Under the pieces are notes generated by a model, which did no database searches, was not told where the DNA came from, and worked only from the letters and a program-made list of their open reading frames with translations. From CAWGHZ01 sp963822575 (GTDB lineage: Bacteria > Pseudomonadota > Alphaproteobacteria > MPNO01 > DASWLB01): 64,000 bases of DNA. How positions within the stretch are numbered: position 1 is the stretch's first letter; every line of letters begins with the position of its first letter. A program made the position numbers and the translations under genes. Below are positions 15,394 to 24,102 of the stretch, piece after piece. The stretch is from assembly GCA_963822575.1 (NCBI GenBank), contig CAWGHZ010000006.1, positions 186,001-250,000 of the forward strand. Reading direction: 5' to 3'.

Positions 15394-17357
15394 CAGTCCC
15401 GAAGCTCCGCCCGGTCCTGGAAATGCGCCAACGCCTCGGGGTTGGCCAGCGCCTCGACGTTCTTCACCGTGCGCCCGTGGATCACGTCGCGCACCGCAAG
15501 CTCGGTGATCTTGCCCGAGCGCGTGCGCGGGATGTCCGCGACCTGGACGATCTTCGCCGGCACGTGGCGCGGCGAGGCACCGGCGCGGATGCGCGCGCGG
15601 ATCGCATCCTCCAGCGCCTTGTCGAGCGTCGCCCCGGCGCGCAGCCGCACGAACAGCACGACGCGCACGTCGCCGTCCCAGTCCTGGCCGACGGCGATCG
15701 CCTCCTCCACCGCGTCGATCTGCTCGACCTGGCGGTAGATCTCCGCCGTGCCGATGCGCACCCCGCCGGGGTTCAGCACCGCATCGGAGCGCCCGTAGAT
15801 GATCATCCCCCCACGCGGGGTCAGCTCGGCGTAGTCGCCGTGGCACCACACGCCGGGGAAGCGGTCGAAATAGGCCGCGCGGTATTTGGCGCCGTCGGGG
15901 TCGTTCCAGAACCGGATGGGCATCGAGGGGAAGGGCGCTTTGCACACCAGCTCGCCCTTCCGGCCGACGACGGGCTTGCCCGTCTCGTCGAACACGTCGA
16001 CCGCGAGGCCGAGCCCGCGCGATTGGATCTCGCCGCGCCACACCGGCCCGATCGGGTTGCCCAGCACGAAGCACGAGACGATGTCGGTGCCGCCCGAGAT
16101 CGACGACAGGCACACGTTGGATTTGATGTCGCGATAGACGTAGTCGAAACTCTCCGGCACCAGCGGCGAGCCGGTAGAGCAGATCGTGCGCACCGCCGAC
16201 AGGTCGTGCGTCTTCGCCGGCGCGACGCCCGCCTTCTTCGCCGCATCTATATATTTGGCCGAGGTGCCGAACAAAGTGATCGTTTCCTCCTGCGCGACGT
16301 CGAACAGGACGTCCGCCTTGGGATGGAAGGGCGAGCCGTCCCACAGCACCAGGCTCGCCTCGCAGGCAAGCGCCGAGACCAGCCAGTTCCACATCATCCA
16401 GCCGAGCGTCGTGAAGTAGAACACCCGGTCGTCGCGCTTCACGTCGGAATGGAGCGCCAACTCCTTCACGTGCTGGAGAAGCGAGCCGCCCTGGCCATGC
16501 ACGATGCATTTCGGCACGCCGGTCGTGCCCGACGAGTAGAGGATGTAGAGCGGGTGGTTGAACGGCAGGCGTGCGAATTCGATGTCGCGCGGCGGGAAAG
16601 GCGCCAGGAAATCGTCGAGCGTGACCGCGCGCGGCAGGCCCGAGAGGTCGTCCGCCGGCTTGGCGAACGGCACCACCACCGTCCGCTCGATGGTGCCGAT
16701 GCGTTCGGCGGCCTCACGCGCCTTGGGAAGCGTCTCCTGCACCTTGCCGTTGTAGAAATACCCGTCGCAGACGAAGAGAAGGCGCGGCGCGATCTGGCCG
16801 AACCGGTCGCACACCCCGCCGACTCCGAAATCGGGCGAGCAGGACGACCACACCGCCCCGATCGCCGAGGTCGCGAGCAGGCAGGCCACGCCCTCCGGCC
16901 CGTTGGGCAGATAGCCCGCCACCCGGTCGCCCGCGCGGATGCCCGCGGCGGCGAGCGCCTGGGCGAGGCGGGAGACCAGGTCGTAAAGCTCGCGCCACGT
17001 CAGGATGCGGCGCTGGCCCGCCTCGTTGCGGGCGATGAGGGCGACGCCGTCGTCGCGCCGGCGCAGCAGATTCTCGGCGTAGTTGAGCTTGGCGTCCGGG
17101 AACCAGCGCGCGCCCGGCATGGCGGTCGGATTCTCCAGCACGCGTTCGCCGCGCGTCTCGGCGATGATGCCGGCGAAATCCCACACAGAGAGCCAGAACT
17201 TCTCCGGCTCGGCCACCGACCAGCGCCACAGCGCCGGGAAGTCGGCACAGTCCGCGCCCCACCGGTCGCGCACGCGGGCGAGGAAGGCCGTCGCGTTGGC
17301 GGCAGCAACGCACGCCGGCGAGGGCCGCCACAACGGCTCGGTGACGGGCTGGTCCAT
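15393..17357 (-). CDS. Acetoacetyl-CoA synthetase (AMP-forming)
   Basis: A 654-residue ANL-family enzyme, the usual length of acetoacetate-CoA ligases, which activate acetoacetate (or a similar ketone-body acid) with ATP and CoA. Motifs are the N-terminal FPALWRWSVAEPEKFWLSVWDF, AMP-binding YSSGTTGVPKCIVHG, GGTDIVSCF, and the C-terminal adenylation loop PRTRSGKITE with catalytic Lys616. That lysine context (RSGK) is the one acetylated by Pat-type enzymes and deacetylated by sirtuins in acetyl-CoA synthetase. The gene is first in the minus-strand run, translationally coupled to the sirtuin. Ligases of this subfamily can also take other short-chain 3-oxo acids. Confidence 0.93.
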   Translation of the reverse strand: MDQPVTEPLWRPSPACVAAANATAFLARVRDRWGADCADFPALWRWSVAEPEKFWLSVWDFAGIIAETRGERVLENPTAMPGARWFPDAKLNYAENLLRRRDDGVALIARNEAGQRRILTWRELYDLVSRLAQALAAAGIRAGDRVAGYLPNGPEGVACLLATSAIGAVWSSCSPDFGVGGVCDRFGQIAPRLLFVCDGYFYNGKVQETLPKAREAAERIGTIERTVVVPFAKPADDLSGLPRAVTLDDFLAPFPPRDIEFARLPFNHPLYILYSSGTTGVPKCIVHGQGGSLLQHVKELALHSDVKRDDRVFYFTTLGWMMWNWLVSALACEASLVLWDGSPFHPKADVLFDVAQEETITLFGTSAKYIDAAKKAGVAPAKTHDLSAVRTICSTGSPLVPESFDYVYRDIKSNVCLSSISGGTDIVSCFVLGNPIGPVWRGEIQSRGLGLAVDVFDETGKPVVGRKGELVCKAPFPSMPIRFWNDPDGAKYRAAYFDRFPGVWCHGDYAELTPRGGMIIYGRSDAVLNPGGVRIGTAEIYRQVEQIDAVEEAIAVGQDWDGDVRVVLFVRLRAGATLDKALEDAIRARIRAGASPRHVPAKIVQVADIPRTRSGKITELAVRDVIHGRTVKNVEALANPEALAHFQDRAELRD

Positions 17358-17540
17358 GGCGCGATGATAGCAACCCGTCCGCCCTTGCCCAACCTCATCG
17401 TTCGACAGGTTTGCGACCCGGCCGACGCGCCGTCCCCGCAAGGCGCCTTTGCGCGCGCGGATGCTGGCGCGGGGCGCGGTTTGCCCGTAGGGTCGCGCCA
17501 TGCCGCGCCCGACCGTCGCTCCCGACCGGAGGCCAGCGCC

Positions 17541-18470
17541 GTGACCCCCGCGAGGGCGGCGCGCGCGTGGTTCGACTCCCTGCCTGGCCCGGTGCGCGGC
17601 GCGGCGTGGATGACCGTCTCGGGCGCCCTCTTCTCGTTCAACGCCGCCGCCGTGCGCCACGTGGCGGGCGAGGTGAACGGCATCGAGGTCGCGTTCTTCC
17701 GCTCGCTGTTCGGCTTGCCGCTGATGCTGCCCTGGCTGCTGCGGGTCGGGCTGGTGGCGCTGGCGACGCCGCATCTGCGGCTCTATTTCGCGCGCGGCAC
17801 GGTGTCGGGGCTCAACACCATGTTCTGGTTCACAGCCCTCGCCTTCATCCCGGTGGCGGACGCGACGGCCATCTCGTTCCTCGCGCCGATCTTCGGCTCG
17901 CTCGCCGCCGTCGCGATGCTGGGCGAGCCGATGCGCGCCCGGCGCTGGATCGCGGTGGCGATCGGCTTCGCCGGCATGGCGATCATCCTGCGGCCCGGCT
18001 TCGCCCAGGTGAATCCGGGCGCGATCCTGGTGCTGGCGAGCGCCGTCGGCGTCGCCATCAACTCGATCATGGTCAAGACGGCGACGAAAACCGACTCGCC
18101 CGACACCATCGCGTTCTACCAGATCCTCATCATGGTGCCGGTGACGCTGGTCCCGGCCCTGTTCGAGTGGAGCTGGCCGAGCGCCCAGGGATGGTTCTGG
18201 CTGGGGCTCGTCGGAGTCGCCTCGACACTCGCCCATCGCGCGCTCGGGCGCGCCTTCGCCGCCGCCGACGTGACCGCGGTGCAGCCCTTCGACTTCATGC
18301 GCATGCCCTTCGCCGTGGCGTTCGGCTTCATGCTGTTCGACGAGCTGCCCGATGTGTGGACCTGGGTCGGCGGGACGACGATCTTCGCCTCCTCCGCCTA
18401 TGTCGCCCATCGCGAAGCCAGGCTCGCCCGCCGGCGCCGCGAGGATGCCAAAGTGAAGGCGGCCGCATGA
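17541..18470 (+). CDS. EamA/DMT-family permease 1
   Basis: A 309-residue drug/metabolite transporter with two EamA repeats and about ten membrane segments. The GTG at 17541 is preceded by GGAGG at good distance. Typical features are FNAAAVRHVAGEVNGIEVAFFRSLFGLP in the first repeat, the DATAISFLAPIFGSLAAVAMLGE and GFAGMAIILRPGF blocks, and a basic cytoplasmic tail (REARLARRRREDAK). Substrate is unknown. It is first of four tandem paralogues, joined to the next by an ATGA overlap, and divergent from the acetoacetyl-CoA synthetase gene across 183 bases. Confidence 0.9.
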   Translation: MTPARAARAWFDSLPGPVRGAAWMTVSGALFSFNAAAVRHVAGEVNGIEVAFFRSLFGLPLMLPWLLRVGLVALATPHLRLYFARGTVSGLNTMFWFTALAFIPVADATAISFLAPIFGSLAAVAMLGEPMRARRWIAVAIGFAGMAIILRPGFAQVNPGAILVLASAVGVAINSIMVKTATKTDSPDTIAFYQILIMVPVTLVPALFEWSWPSAQGWFWLGLVGVASTLAHRALGRAFAAADVTAVQPFDFMRMPFAVAFGFMLFDELPDVWTWVGGTTIFASSAYVAHREARLARRRREDAKVKAAA

Positions 18471-19360
18471 ATTCGCGCCTCGCCGCCACGCTGCGCGCCG
18501 TGCCGGCCCCGGTCCACGCCCGCGCCATCGCCTGGATGGTCACCTCGATCGCCAGCTTCACCATCGTGATGGTGATCGCGCGCTACGTGACCCAGACGAT
18601 GCACCCGTTCGAGATGCTGTTCATCCGCTCGGTCTTCATGCTGGCCTTCATGCTGCCGTGGCTCACCAAGAACGGCCTCGGCGATTTGAGTCCGAAGCGC
18701 ATGGCGCCGTTCGCGCTGCGCGGCGCGCTCGCCATGACCAACATGACCTTCCTGTTCTTCGCGCTGAAGCTGATGCCCGTGGCCGAGGTGTCGGCGATCA
18801 ACTTCATCCGGCCGATCTTCGTCACCATCGGCGCCGCGATGTTCCTGGGCGACGTGGCCGGCTTCAGGCGCTGGTTCGCGATCCTGTTCGGCTTCGTCGG
18901 GGCGCTGATCGTGATCCGGCCGGGCTTCCATGCGGTCAATCTGGGCGCGATCCTGGCGCTTTGCAGCTGCGTGACGGCGGCGATCACCTTCATCCTGGTC
19001 AAGACGCTGACGCGGCGCGAATCGCCCGACGCCATCGCCTTCTTCCAGCCGTTCTGCGTGTTGCCCATCGCGGCGGTGCTGTGCGCCTTCGTATGGACCC
19101 CGCCCGACGCCATGCAGGTGCTATGGTGCGCGGCGCTCGGATTCTTCGCCATCGCAACGCACCGCACCATGAACCGCGCCTTCGGCGCCGCCGACCTCAG
19201 CCTGCTGCAGCCGCTGGAGTTCGTCCGCCTGCCGCTCGCCGCGCTCCTCGGCTGGTTTGCGTTCGGCGACGCGACCGACGTGTGGACCTGGGCGGGCGGC
19301 GCGACGATCTTCGCCGCCTCGATCTACGGGTCGAGCGCCCGCGTCCGGAGCGCCGGCTGA
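18467..19360 (+). CDS. EamA/DMT-family permease 2
   Basis: A 297-residue DMT permease, close paralogue of the preceding gene (shared blocks EVSAINFIRPIFVTIGAAMFLGD, GFVGALIVIRPGFHAVNLGAIL, TRRESPDAIAFFQPF). Ten membrane segments and two EamA domains are expected. ATG 18467 overlaps the previous stop (ATGA) and its own stop overlaps the third gene by TGATG. The common pattern DTIAFYQ / DAIAFFQ suggests recent duplication of genes 1 and 2. Confidence 0.9.
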   Translation: MNSRLAATLRAVPAPVHARAIAWMVTSIASFTIVMVIARYVTQTMHPFEMLFIRSVFMLAFMLPWLTKNGLGDLSPKRMAPFALRGALAMTNMTFLFFALKLMPVAEVSAINFIRPIFVTIGAAMFLGDVAGFRRWFAILFGFVGALIVIRPGFHAVNLGAILALCSCVTAAITFILVKTLTRRESPDAIAFFQPFCVLPIAAVLCAFVWTPPDAMQVLWCAALGFFAIATHRTMNRAFGAADLSLLQPLEFVRLPLAALLGWFAFGDATDVWTWAGGATIFAASIYGSSARVRSAG

Positions 19361-20268
19361 TGGCGCTGCCGCGCCCCGCCCTCCTGCGCCGGCCCGCCGT
19401 GGCACTTTCCGCCAACATGCAGGGCGCGCTGTGGATCGTACTCGGCACCCTCCTGTTCTCGTTCAACGATGCTTCGGTCAAGACGCTGGGCCATTCGATC
19501 TCGGCCTACGAGATCACCTTGGTCCGTTTCGTGCTGGGGCTGGTCCTGCTCGCTCCCGCCTTCCACCGCTTCGGCTGGCGGAACCTCAGGACCGAGCGGC
19601 TGCACGCCCATATCGCCCGGGCGGCGGTCGCGGGCGTCGCGCAGTACGGGTCCTACTACGCGGTGATCCACCTGCTGCTGGCGTCGGCGACGGCGATCAG
19701 CTTCTCGCGGCCCTTGTTCCAGACCGTGCTGGCCGTCTGGATCCTGCACGAGGCGGTCGGGCGCCGGCGCTGGATCGCCACCGCGGTCGGATTCGCGGGC
19801 GTGCTGGTGATGGTGCGGCCGGGCCACGACACGTTTCAGCTCGCCTCGGTCGTGGCGGTGGGCTCGGCCTTCCTGTTCGGCCTGTCGCTGATACAGATCC
19901 GCCACATGGCGCGCACCGAGCCGCCGACGCGCATCCTGTTCTACTACCATTTGATCGCGGCCATCCTGTTCGCCGGCCCGGCCATCGCCAACTGGCAGAA
20001 CCCGACCTGGCACCAGGCGGGCTTCCTGTTCCTGGTCGGGCTGTTCACCACCGCGGCGATGTGGTGCTTCGTCACCGCCTATTCGATCGCGGAGACCAGC
20101 TTCGTCGGCCCGATCGAGTATGTCCGGCTCGTCTACGCCGCGCTGATCGGCTACTTCATCTTCCGCGAGGTGCCGGATAGCTGGACATTGGCAGGCGCCG
20201 CCATCATCGTCGCCGCCACCTTGTATCTCGCCCGCGCCGAGGGGCGGCGCGGCGGAGCGGGAGCGTGA
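19360..20268 (+). CDS. EamA/DMT-family permease 3
   Basis: A 302-residue DMT permease with two EamA repeats. Key blocks are FSFNDASVKTLGHSISAYEITLVRFVLG, ASATAISFSRPLFQTVLAVWILHE, GFAGVLVMVRPGHDTFQ and, in the second repeat, SFVGPIEYVRLVYAALIGYFIFREVPD. It belongs to a different subgroup from permeases 1 and 2 and is nearer permease 4, which shares GPxxYxRLVYAxLIG. It is coupled by TGATG to gene 2 and lies one base before gene 4. Confidence 0.9.
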   Translation: MALPRPALLRRPAVALSANMQGALWIVLGTLLFSFNDASVKTLGHSISAYEITLVRFVLGLVLLAPAFHRFGWRNLRTERLHAHIARAAVAGVAQYGSYYAVIHLLLASATAISFSRPLFQTVLAVWILHEAVGRRRWIATAVGFAGVLVMVRPGHDTFQLASVVAVGSAFLFGLSLIQIRHMARTEPPTRILFYYHLIAAILFAGPAIANWQNPTWHQAGFLFLVGLFTTAAMWCFVTAYSIAETSFVGPIEYVRLVYAALIGYFIFREVPDSWTLAGAAIIVAATLYLARAEGRRGGAGA

Positions 20269-20269
20269 G

Positions 20270-21190
20270 ATGAGCCGTTCGCTGGCGCTCAGGAGCGACG
20301 CGGTCCGGGCTGCCTGGAGGCGCCTGCCGGGCAACGCCCAGGGCATGATCTGGATGACCATGTCATCCGCCGCATTCTCGATCCACGACGCGACGGCCAA
20401 GGCGCTCGGCCTGCATTACAGCGTGTTCGAAGTCACGTTCCTCAGGTTTTCCACCTCGATCGTGCTGATGATCCCGATCCTCTGGTGGGTCGGGTTCGAC
20501 AAGCTGAAGACGAAGCACCCGGTAGTGCACGGGGTGCGCGCCTCGCTCACCATCTTCGCCCAGATGGCCACGTATTATGCGCTGGCCCACATGCTGCTGG
20601 CCGACGTGACCGGCATCGCCTTCACCCGGCCGCTGTGGGTGACGCTGCTCGCGGTCCTGCTGCTGGGCGAGCGGGTGAACTGGCTGCGCTGGGTCGCATT
20701 GGCCGTCGGGTTCGCCGGCATGCTGATCATGGTGCGGCCGGGCCATGGCGGCTTCTCGCCCGCGACGTTTTCGGCGATCCTGAGCTCGATGGGCTTCGCC
20801 GCGGTCGGCGTGGTGGTCCGGCGCTATTCCGCCAGCGAATCGACCGTCGCCTGGATGTTCTACTACATGCTGGCCGGCGTCATCATCAGCCTGCCCGGCA
20901 CCGTGATCACCTGGGAGGTGCCAAGCGGGACCGACCTCGCCCTCGCGCTGCTGGTGGCAGTGATCGCCATCACCGCACAATATTGCTTCATCCTGGCGTT
21001 CACGGTGGGCGAGGCGTCGGTGGTGGGGCCGGTCGACTATACGCGCCTCGTCTACGCCACCCTTATCGGCCTCTTCGTCTTCCGCGAGTTTCCGGAGGCG
21101 ACCACCGGGATCGGCGCGCTGGTCATCATCGCCGCGACCGCCACCGTCGCCCGCCAGGAGGCCCGGGCGCGAAGGCCCGCCCGCGGCTGA
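20270..21190 (+). CDS. EamA/DMT-family permease 4
   Basis: A 306-residue DMT permease. It shares SIHDATAKALGLHYSVFEVTFLRF, ADVTGIAFTRPLWVTLLAVLLLGE, GFAGMLIMVRPGHGGFSP and VVGPVDYTRLVYATLIGLFVFREFPE with permease 3. ATG 20270 follows the preceding stop by one base with a GGAG-containing ribosome-binding site. It closes the tandem array; the following metalloprotease gene begins after a 40-base gap. Confidence 0.9.
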   Translation: MSRSLALRSDAVRAAWRRLPGNAQGMIWMTMSSAAFSIHDATAKALGLHYSVFEVTFLRFSTSIVLMIPILWWVGFDKLKTKHPVVHGVRASLTIFAQMATYYALAHMLLADVTGIAFTRPLWVTLLAVLLLGERVNWLRWVALAVGFAGMLIMVRPGHGGFSPATFSAILSSMGFAAVGVVVRRYSASESTVAWMFYYMLAGVIISLPGTVITWEVPSGTDLALALLVAVIAITAQYCFILAFTVGEASVVGPVDYTRLVYATLIGLFVFREFPEATTGIGALVIIAATATVARQEARARRPARG

Positions 21191-21230
21191 GGCCTCGCCT
21201 TTCGCGCCAAAGCTGCTATCGTCGCGCGCC

Positions 21231-21632
21231 ATGCCGGACGCGCCCCTCCTGCCGCCCACCCTCGACGAGGTCGAGGCGCTCGCCCGCGAGGCCTTCGCCG
21301 GGATTCCGGTCGAGCTCGCGCGTCACGCGGGCGACGTGGTGATCCGCGTCGAGGACTTCCCCGACGTCGAGACCGAGGCCGAGATGGGGCTCGAATCGCC
21401 GTTCGACCTGCTGGGGCTCTATCGCGGCGTGCCGATCGGGCACAAATCGACCGGCGCGACGCCGACCAACGTCGACCTGGTGTTCCTGTATCGCCGGCCG
21501 CTGCTCGACTACTGGTGCGAGACCGAGGAGGATCTGGTCGGGCTGATCCGCCACGTGCTGATCCACGAGATCGGCCACCATTTCGGTTTCTCCGACGACG
21601 ACATGGAAAGCATCGAACGCAGCGCGGGTTGA
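21231..21632 (+). CDS. Zincin-like metallopeptidase (PF06262 type)
   Basis: A 133-residue minimal metallopeptidase. The zinc motif HEIGHHFG (HExxH) stands near residue 117 in RHVLIHEIGHHFGFSDDDMESIE, the form typical of the small zincin-like family often annotated as a metallopeptidase family protein. The N-terminal half (FDLLGLYRGVPIGHKST, VDLVFLYRRPLLDYW) matches its conserved core. No signal peptide is present, so it is cytoplasmic. The biological substrate of this family is not established. It lies 19 bases before the Lon-like protease gene. Confidence 0.88.
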   Translation: MPDAPLLPPTLDEVEALAREAFAGIPVELARHAGDVVIRVEDFPDVETEAEMGLESPFDLLGLYRGVPIGHKSTGATPTNVDLVFLYRRPLLDYWCETEEDLVGLIRHVLIHEIGHHFGFSDDDMESIERSAG

Positions 21633-21651
21633 CCGCGCAACGAGGAGGACG

Positions 21652-24102
21652 ATGGCACCGGTTTCCCCGCTGAGCCCCGACCGGCTGTACCGCAAGGTCG
21701 ACCCCAAGAGCCTGCCGTTCGCGACCACCGCCGAGATCGAGCCGCTGGAGGACGCGTTCGGCCAGGACCGTGCGGTCGAGGCGGTCGAGTTCGGCATCGG
21801 CATCCGCCGCATCGGCTACAACATGTATGCGCTGGGCGAGCCGGGCATGGGGCGGCACGATTTCGTGCGCCGCCACATCGCGCACCGTGCCGAGCGCGAA
21901 GCGGTGCCGGCCGACTGGTGCTACCTCAACAACTTCTCCGAGCCGCACAAGCCCAAGGTGCTGCGCCTGCCCGCCGGCAAGGGGATGCCGCTGCGCGACG
22001 ACATGGCGAAGCTGATCGACGAGGTGCGCGCCGCCATCGCCGGCGTGTTCGAATCCGACGACTACCGCGCGCGGCGCGAGGGCATCGACAACGCCTTCAA
22101 GGAGCGCCACGAGAAGGCGTTCGAGGCGGTGCAGAGCCGCGCGCAGGAGAAGAACATCGCGCTGATCCGCACGCCTATGGGCCTCGGCCTCGCGCCCGTC
22201 CGCGACGGCGAGGTGCTGAACCCCGAGGATTTCCGCAAGCTGGACCAGGCGGAGCAAGACCGCATCCGGGCCGATATCGCCGAGCTCGAAAGCCAGCTTG
22301 CCTCCGTCATGCGCCAGGCGCCGCAATGGCAGCGCGAGCACCGCGAGCAGGTCCGCGCCCTCGACCGCGAGGTAACCGAGAACGCGGTGAGCCATCTGAT
22401 CGAGGAGCTGCGCCACCGCTACCAGGACCTGCCGCAGGTGCTGCCCTATTTGATCGAGGTACAGGAAGACATCATCGAGAACGTCACCGACTTCCTGCCT
22501 GGCGCCAACATCCCGCAGCAGGCGCAGCAGGAGAACATGCCGCCCGCCGTCGCGCGTCGCATGAGCCAGATGACCGACGAGGCGGCGTTGCGCCGCTATC
22601 GCGTCAACGTGATCGTCGACCATCGCGGCGACAAGGGCGCGCCCATCGTCTACGAGGACAACCCGACCCACGCCAACCTGATCGGCCGGATCGAGCACCA
22701 GGCCCAGTTCGGCACGCTGTTCACCGATTTCAACCTGATCAAGGCGGGCGCGCTGCACCGCGCGAACGGGGGCTATCTCCTGCTCGACGTACGCAAGGTG
22801 CTGATGCAGCCTTTCGCCTGGGAGGAGCTCAAGCGCGCCCTGCGCGCGTCCTGCATCCGCGTGGATTCACTGGTTGACCAGCTCGGCATCATGTCGACCC
22901 AGACCCTGCAGCCCGAGCCCATCCCGCTCGAGGTCAAGGTGGTGCTGATCGGCGACCGGACGCTCTACTACATGCTGGCTCAGCTCGACCCCGACTTCCC
23001 CGAGCTGTTCAAGGTGGCCGTCGATTTCGAGGAGCGGGTCGCGCGGTCGGACGAGAACGCGCTCCTTTACGCCCGCATGCTGGGCGCCATGGCCAAGCGC
23101 GAGAACCTGCGCCCGCTCGATGCCGAGGCCGCGGCGCGGGTGATCGAGCGGGCGGCGCGGCTTGCCGGCGATTCCGAGCGGCTGACCACCCATATGCGCT
23201 CGGTCTCCGACATCTTGCGCGAGTCCGACTACTGGGCGCGGCAGAACGGCCACCAGACCGTCACCGCCGAGGACGTGCAGCAGGCGATCGACGCCAAGGA
23301 GCACCGGCTCGACCGCATCCGCGCCCGCAGCCTGGAGGAGATCGACCGCGGCACCATCCTGATCGATACCGATGGCGCCAAGGTGGGCCAGGTGAACGGG
23401 CTCGCGGTGATGCAGCTGGGCGAGCTCAGCTTCGGCCGGCCGTCGCGCATCACCGCACGCGTGCGTCTCGGACGCGGCGAGGTGGTCGACATCGAGCGCG
23501 AGGTGGCTCTGGGCGGGCCGCTGCACTCGAAGGGCGTGCTGATCCTCGCCGGGTTCCTGGGCGAGCGCTTCGCTCACGACCACCCGCTGGCGCTCTCGGC
23601 GAGCCTGGTGTTCGAGCAGTCCTACGGCGGAGTGGACGGCGATTCCGCCTCCTCGACCGAGGCCTACGCGCTGCTCTCCGCCCTGTCGGGCGTGCCGATC
23701 CGTCAGTGCTTCGCCGTCACCGGCTCGGTCAACCAGCGCGGCGACGTGCAGGCGATCGGCGGGGTGAACGAGAAAATCGAGGGATTCTTCGACGTGTGCC
23801 GCGCGCGCGGGCTGGACGGCCATCACGGCGTCCTGATCCCGGCGTCGAACGTGAAGCACCTGATGCTGCGCCGCGACGTGGTGGAGGCCTGCGCCGCGGG
23901 CCGCTTCCACATCTATCCGGTGGAAAGCATCGACCAGGGCATCGAGATACTGACCGGCGCGCCGGCCGGCGAGCGCCTCCCCGACGGCACCTGGCCCGCC
24001 GACACGGTGAACGCGCGCGCCGCCGCCCAGCTCGCCGAGTTCGCCGAGAAGCTGCGCCGGTTCGGCCCGGTCCCGGCAACGGAGCGGGGAGGCGACAAAT
24101 GA
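21652..24102 (+). CDS. LonB-like ATP-dependent protease (AAA_32 plus Lon_C)
   Basis: An 816-residue Lon-family protein of the LonB/LonH-like type: no LAN substrate domain, an AAA-type ATPase with a long coiled-coil insertion (about 130-270), and a C-terminal Lon protease domain. The catalytic dyad is visible as Ser665 in GVDGDSASST and Lys708 in GGVNEKIEGFF. The P-loop region reads LGEPGMGRHDF, without the usual Lys and Ser/Thr. The Walker-B-like segment is HRANGGYLLLDVRKVL. A strong AGGAGG ribosome-binding site precedes ATG 21652. The stop overlaps the stress-protein gene by ATGA. Confidence 0.92.
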   Translation: MAPVSPLSPDRLYRKVDPKSLPFATTAEIEPLEDAFGQDRAVEAVEFGIGIRRIGYNMYALGEPGMGRHDFVRRHIAHRAEREAVPADWCYLNNFSEPHKPKVLRLPAGKGMPLRDDMAKLIDEVRAAIAGVFESDDYRARREGIDNAFKERHEKAFEAVQSRAQEKNIALIRTPMGLGLAPVRDGEVLNPEDFRKLDQAEQDRIRADIAELESQLASVMRQAPQWQREHREQVRALDREVTENAVSHLIEELRHRYQDLPQVLPYLIEVQEDIIENVTDFLPGANIPQQAQQENMPPAVARRMSQMTDEAALRRYRVNVIVDHRGDKGAPIVYEDNPTHANLIGRIEHQAQFGTLFTDFNLIKAGALHRANGGYLLLDVRKVLMQPFAWEELKRALRASCIRVDSLVDQLGIMSTQTLQPEPIPLEVKVVLIGDRTLYYMLAQLDPDFPELFKVAVDFEERVARSDENALLYARMLGAMAKRENLRPLDAEAAARVIERAARLAGDSERLTTHMRSVSDILRESDYWARQNGHQTVTAEDVQQAIDAKEHRLDRIRARSLEEIDRGTILIDTDGAKVGQVNGLAVMQLGELSFGRPSRITARVRLGRGEVVDIEREVALGGPLHSKGVLILAGFLGERFAHDHPLALSASLVFEQSYGGVDGDSASSTEAYALLSALSGVPIRQCFAVTGSVNQRGDVQAIGGVNEKIEGFFDVCRARGLDGHHGVLIPASNVKHLMLRRDVVEACAAGRFHIYPVESIDQGIEILTGAPAGERLPDGTWPADTVNARAAAQLAEFAEKLRRFGPVPATERGGDK

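Noticed and set aside
15423..18470. A 1015-codon plus-strand frame
   Set aside because: Most of it is antisense to acetoacetyl-CoA synthetase. Only the part from GTG 17541 is a real gene (EamA permease 1).
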